A DNA stretch of 14,781 nt. Source: Candidatus Zhuqueibacterota bacterium (GTDB lineage Bacteria; Zhuqueibacterota; Zhuqueibacteria; Residuimicrobiales; Krinioviventaceae). The position numbers and the translations under genes are program-made. The DNA lies in assembly GCA_003854995.1 (NCBI GenBank), contig RQOI01000080.1:1-14781 (forward strand). The letters run 5' to 3'. Position 1 is the stretch's first letter. Each line of letters begins with the position of its first letter. The notes beneath the pieces are model-generated. The model was not told the DNA's origin. It was given only the letters and a program-made list of their open reading frames with translations, and did no database searches. Below are positions 14,283-14,781 of the stretch, in pieces.

Positions 14283-14781
14283 ATGCCTACGATTGCCATT
14301 CTCGATAGCGGCTATAAATCTTATTCCTACGAAAAAGAGTTGTTTGAACGTAGAGGTTTTTCGTTACAATTATATCAAGGAGAACACGACGATCCTATTG
14401 CTAAAAGAGAGCTCGCCCGGGATGCCGTCGGTATTTTGATCCGCGGCACTCGCGTGGACGGTGAATTTTTTGATTTTTGTCCGCTTTTAAAAGCTGTCGT
14501 GCGATACGGCGTCGGCTATGACAATATCAATCTCGCGGACGCGACCGCGCGCGGCATTCGCGTCGCTAATGTGCAGGGATATGCCAATTTTTCGGTGTCG
14601 GATCACACCATCGCCCTCATCTACGCCTGCGCTCGGGGACTGAAAATCGGCGCCGGCATGCATGCGCCATTCGGTTCGCCGCCGTTCGCGGACATGTTCG
14701 AGCTGCACGACAAGACGCTCGGTATCATCGGCCTGGGACGCATCGGCAGCTGCGTGGCTCAAAAAGCCAGTTGCCTGTTTC
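14283..14781 (+). CDS. D-isomer-specific 2-hydroxyacid dehydrogenase, N-terminal part (cut by window edge)
   Basis: The frame is open for 166 codons from the ATG at 14283 to the right edge. The N-terminal domain contains AVVRYGVGYDNINLADATAR and VANVQGYANFSVSDHTIALI, both diagnostic for this NAD-dependent family, where the second matches the N-V-x(n)-V-A-D-H segment. The NAD-binding glycine motif GLGRIG lies at 150-155. The full enzyme should be about 320-350 residues; the Arg/Glu/His catalytic set lies mostly beyond the edge. Members reduce 2-keto acids or oxidise D-2-hydroxyacids; the pattern is phosphoglycerate-dehydrogenase/CtBP-like and the substrate is not determinable. There is no strong ribosome-binding site (GAGAT about 9 nt upstream). 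A decayed C-terminal copy of the same family lies at 3640-3910. Confidence 0.9.
   Translation, partial: MPTIAILDSGYKSYSYEKELFERRGFSLQLYQGEHDDPIAKRELARDAVGILIRGTRVDGEFFDFCPLLKAVVRYGVGYDNINLADATARGIRVANVQGYANFSVSDHTIALIYACARGLKIGAGMHAPFGSPPFADMFELHDKTLGIIGLGRIGSCVAQKASCLF

Noticed and set aside
1..14781. CRISPR array, tRNA or rRNA genes
   Set aside because: No regularly spaced repeats, cloverleaf-like segment or rRNA-like sequence was seen while reading both strands.

Overview
The window reads as part of a bacterial chromosome, probably from the FCB group (Bacteroidota, Ignavibacteria, Calditrichota, KSB1-like lineages). The best indicator is a secreted protein with a C-terminal type IX secretion (Por) sorting domain of the QNYPNPFNP type. 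Envelope genes with LolA-like, beta-barrel and MMPL/RND products also indicate a diderm. The phylum cannot be fixed from this window alone.

Region 1 (1-3590, minus strand) is a leftward run of secreted or envelope genes: a YbaN/DUF454 membrane protein, a beta-sandwich protein with a type IX sorting tail, an alpha/beta-hydrolase esterase, a GH2-type jelly-roll protein with a short acetylxylan-esterase-like tail, and the N-terminal 144 codons of a GH30 lipoprotein cut by the window edge. The spacings (about 7, 72, 32 and 65 nt) and the enzyme content suggest one polysaccharide-degradation transcription unit.

Region 2 (about 3640-4697) is a decay zone. It holds the C-terminal remnant of a D-2-hydroxyacid dehydrogenase (plus strand), a DUF1003 membrane-protein gene with in-frame nonsense codons but no frameshift (minus strand), and about 200 nt of unexplained, hairpin-rich DNA.

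Region 3 (4698-9522, minus strand) is a tight three-gene envelope operon: LolA-like lipoprotein-sorting protein, then an outer-membrane beta-barrel (ATGA overlap), then a 957-residue MMPL/RND exporter. By analogy with similar clusters it probably moves a lipid or other hydrophobic compound to the outer membrane.

Region 4 (9584-12868, minus strand) holds a 904-residue MalT-like (LAL) LuxR regulator followed by two overlapping small genes. The intergenic DNA in front of the small genes carries a plausible promoter directly preceded by repeated GGGTGAA/TTCACCC boxes. A 61-nt palindromic element separates the small genes from the envelope operon.

Region 5 (12869-14781) contains an internally deleted IS4-type transposase remnant, an AT-rich stretch with a good sigma70-type promoter, a KdgF-like cupin gene and the first 166 codons of a D-2-hydroxyacid dehydrogenase, both on the plus strand. 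The cupin could belong with the polysaccharide-degradation theme of region 1. No tRNA, rRNA or CRISPR array was recognised.
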